Positions 62,238 to 64,000 of a stretch of 64,000 nt of DNA are shown piece by piece. The notes beneath the pieces are model-generated. The model had not been told where the DNA came from. It saw only the letters and a program-made list of their open reading frames with translations, and made no database searches. The DNA lies in NCBI GenBank assembly GCA_004298675.1, contig SCRI01000060.1:119458-183457 (forward strand). The letters run 5' to 3'. Positions within the stretch are counted from its first letter, which is position 1; the number at the start of each line of letters is the position of its first letter. A program made the translations under genes and the position numbers. The stretch comes from a bacterium. Its GTDB lineage: Bacteria; Vulcanimicrobiota; Vulcanimicrobiia; Vulcanimicrobiales; SCRA01.

Positions 62238-63350
62238 CGTCGCCAGGCGCGCCAGCCGCGCGGACGCGCGCTCCAACAACTCCGCGACGCGCGCCTTGGA
62301 CTCCGCCGGCTCCATCGGGCGGTCGGCAATCGGCAGCACCGCCAACTCTAGCGGCGCGGGCCAGAGCGCTTCTTCCGCCTCAACCACCGCCGCCAGCGCC
62401 ACCGCGCGCACGCCGTGCCCGTGCGCCAGGCGGGCCACGCCACTGAGCGTCTTGCCCATCAACGTCTGCTCGTCGACGCGCCCCTCGCCCGTGATGCAGA
62501 GATCGGCGCCGTCCAACAAGCGTTCCAGCCCGCGCAGCTCCGCCACCAGCTCCACGCCCGGACGCGGCAGCGCGCCGAGAAACGCCATCAAGCCGTAGCC
62601 CAAACCGCCCGCGGCGCCCGCGCCGGGCACGCCGGCGAGATCGACGCCGAGGTCGCGCTGCACGATGCGCGCGAAGTGCGCGAGCGCGGCATCCAGTTGC
62701 GCGACCTGCGCAGGGTCGGCGCCCTTCTGCGGGCCGTAGACCGCGGCGGCGCCACGCGGCCCCGTCAGCGGGTTATCGACGTCGCACGCCACGTCGACGT
62801 GCACCGCGCGCAGGCGTGCATCCAGCGCGGAGACGTCGATGCGTGCCAGGCGCGCCAGCGCGGCGCCGCCGGGTTCCAACTCCGCGCCGGCGCTATCCAG
62901 CAGGCGCGCACCCAACGCCTGCATGCAGCCCGCGCCACCGTCATTGGTGGCGGAACCGCCAATACCGACGACGATGCGCCGCGCGCCGCCGTCCAGCGCG
63001 CTGGCGATCAGCTCCCCCGTGCCGAACGTGCTCGCCCGCGCGGCGTCGCGCGCGCGTTCGTCCAGCAGGGCCAGGCCGCTGGCGGCCGCCATCTCGATGA
63101 CCGCCGTCGCGCCGTCGAAGGCGTAGACCGCGTCGACGGGCGCTCCCAACGGCCCGCGCACGCGTTGCGTTACCGCGCGGAAACCGGCATCGATGAACGC
63201 GGCCACGGTGCCCTCGCCGCCGTCGGCCATCGGGCACAGCGTAATCTCGTCACGCGCGCGCACGCTGCGCCAGCCGCGCTCCACCGCGCGCGCCACGGCT
63301 ACCGCGCCAAGCGAACCCTTGAACTTGTCGGGGGCGATTACGATGCGCAC
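62220..63350 (-). CDS. glxK: Glycerate kinase (GarK/GlxK type), 376 aa
   Basis: Phosphorylates glycerate with ATP. Family motifs include IAPDKFKGSLGA at the start, MADGGEGTVAAF, GIGGSATNDGGAGCMQALG, ACDVDNPLTGPRGAA, YGPQKGA, and GEGRVDEQTLMGK. It overlaps the yvcK 3' end tail-to-tail by 18 bases. Glycerate is an end product of sugar-acid and tartrate routes, which fits the 12-18 kb cluster, although the genes are far apart. Confidence 0.94.
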   Translation of the reverse strand: MRIVIAPDKFKGSLGAVAVARAVERGWRSVRARDEITLCPMADGGEGTVAAFIDAGFRAVTQRVRGPLGAPVDAVYAFDGATAVIEMAAASGLALLDERARDAARASTFGTGELIASALDGGARRIVVGIGGSATNDGGAGCMQALGARLLDSAGAELEPGGAALARLARIDVSALDARLRAVHVDVACDVDNPLTGPRGAAAVYGPQKGADPAQVAQLDAALAHFARIVQRDLGVDLAGVPGAGAAGGLGYGLMAFLGALPRPGVELVAELRGLERLLDGADLCITGEGRVDEQTLMGKTLSGVARLAHGHGVRAVALAAVVEAEEALWPAPLELAVLPIADRPMEPAESKARVAELLERASARLARLATLFGDR

Positions 63351-63366
63351 GCTTGCGGCGAACTCG

Positions 63367-63699
63367 TCAGCGGTGCAGCTGCACAGGCAGGCTCAGCGCC
63401 TGCCCCGGCGCGACCGTGCCTTCCTGATTGGTAAGCGGCTGGTAGCCCGGCGCGCTGACGCTGTAGTCGAACTTCCCGGGCGGCACGGGATAGACCGAAG
63501 CCGTGCCGGCGCTGGAGGTGGTAGCCGTGAGCACCGTGTTAACGGCGACGCTCGCGCCGGCGATGGCGGCACTGGTGGCGGCGTCCGTGACGGTGAAGTT
63601 GAGCGTGGCGTAGTTGACCGACACCGGGATGCCGCTGCTGCCGCAGGCGGCTAACGTCAACAGAAGAGCGCTGAACCCGATCAGCCGCAGCACACGCAT
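63367..63699 (-). CDS. Small lipoprotein with carboxypeptidase-regulatory-like fold, 110 aa
   Basis: Lipobox LTLAACGSS after a short signal sequence; then one beta-sandwich repeat ([22 protein letters not shown]...[27 protein letters not shown]), the same fold that begins the TonB receptor at 28.8 kb. Lies 16 bases before glxK in the same direction. Function unknown. Confidence 0.78.
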   Translation of the reverse strand: MRVLRLIGFSALLLTLAACGSSGIPVSVNYATLNFTVTDAATSAAIAGASVAVNTVLTATTSSAGTASVYPVPPGKFDYSVSAPGYQPLTNQEGTVAPGQALSLPVQLHR

Positions 63700-63784
63700 A
63701 CCCGGCCCTTTTCCCGCCGTGGCGCCGCCGCTCCTCGAAACGCTCGAAGGTTGGCCGCGGGCCTCCCGGCGAAGGACGAACGCG

Positions 63785-64000
63785 ATGCGCTACTTTGAGA
63801 ACGCTCTCGACGTTATCGGCCATACGCCGCTCATCCGGCTCAACAGTGTGATGGACGGCGCCAAGCCGCTGGTCCTCGCCAAAGTGGAGTACGTCAACCC
63901 CGGGGGCAGCGTCAAGGACCGCCCCGCGAAGGCGATGATCGCCGAGGCGGAGCGCACGGGCGCGCTCAAGCCCGGCGGCACGATCGTCGAGCCCACCTCC
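63785..64000 (+). CDS. Cystathionine beta-synthase/cysteine synthase (partial, N-terminal 72 aa)
   Basis: [20 protein letters not shown] and [14 protein letters not shown], where the Lys of SVKDR binds PLP, then GGTIVEPTS. The [12 protein letters not shown] start recalls bacterial cystathionine beta-synthases more than CysK. The rest lies outside the window, so the CBS domains that would decide this cannot be seen. Confidence 0.9.
   Translation, partial: MRYFENALDVIGHTPLIRLNSVMDGAKPLVLAKVEYVNPGGSVKDRPAKAMIAEAERTGALKPGGTIVEPTS

Overview
The window is 64 kb of high-GC, densely coded bacterial chromosome, broken only by one AT-richer patch at about 6.3-10.0 kb. A large TonB-type outer-membrane receptor, an outer-membrane cytochrome-porin-like protein and several lipoproteins point to a diderm cell. 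B12-dependent ribonucleotide reductase, c-type nitric oxide reductase, tungstate/molybdate uptake and haem synthesis point to a free-living aerobe or micro-aerobe. The combination would suit a little-cultured diderm phylum such as Eremiobacterota (WPS-2), but that placement is inference only; no rRNA is present to settle it.

Layout. 0-6.2 kb: the start of a flavin disulfide oxidoreductase (reading off the left edge), then a class II ribonucleotide reductase (nrdJ) split by two inteins and preceded by a promoter covered by two NrdR boxes. 6.2-10.1 kb: a small inserted block (DNA methyltransferase, GHKL/MORC-like ATPase, small XRE regulator) bounded by 75-bp direct repeats that duplicate the 5' end of the next gene. 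10.1-10.9 kb: a GrdB-like reductase gene with an in-frame TGA that reads best as selenocysteine. 10.8-18.2 kb: an amidohydrolase facing a sugar-acid cluster (D-tartrate dehydratase-like enzyme, flavin oxidoreductase, PQQ-type dehydrogenase, SenB-like selenosugar synthase, second enolase-superfamily enzyme). 18.2-26.0 kb: a nine-gene minus-strand run joining norCB to hemE, hemH, a radical SAM enzyme, protoporphyrinogen oxidase and a PAS protein. 26-28.7 kb: an extradiol-type dioxygenase and wtpAB. 28.8-32.9 kb: a TonB-type receptor with a lipoprotein partner.

32.8-49 kb is mixed: an MFS-acyltransferase fusion, ferredoxin-NADP reductase, universal stress protein, carbonic anhydrase, a CuA cupredoxin plus Cyc2-like cytochrome-porin, acyl-CoA ligase, a GntR regulator, a chemoreceptor, a KGG-repeat stress protein, and others. 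50-56.5 kb is a core block on the minus strand: yceD-rpmF-fabH-fabD-fabG-acpP-ffh-rpsP-khpA-rimM. 56.6-64 kb holds two small unknown genes, three tRNAs (Ile-GAT, Ala-TGC, Ala-GGC), a DMT permease, the RNase P RNA, DUF1858 and DUF2203 genes, rapZ-yvcK, glycerate kinase, a small lipoprotein and the start of a cysteine or cystathionine synthase gene.

The points most worth following up are: (i) inteins placed exactly at both redox cysteines of NrdJ; (ii) the repeat-bounded methyltransferase/GHKL/XRE block, a candidate undescribed defence module; (iii) the UGA-containing UxxC protein with a plausible SECIS hairpin, in the same window as a SenB homologue; (iv) the CuA-cupredoxin/Cyc2-like pair, a candidate extracellular electron-uptake module; (v) a nor-haem operon; and (vi) an intergenic repeat family with a compensatory base-pair change.
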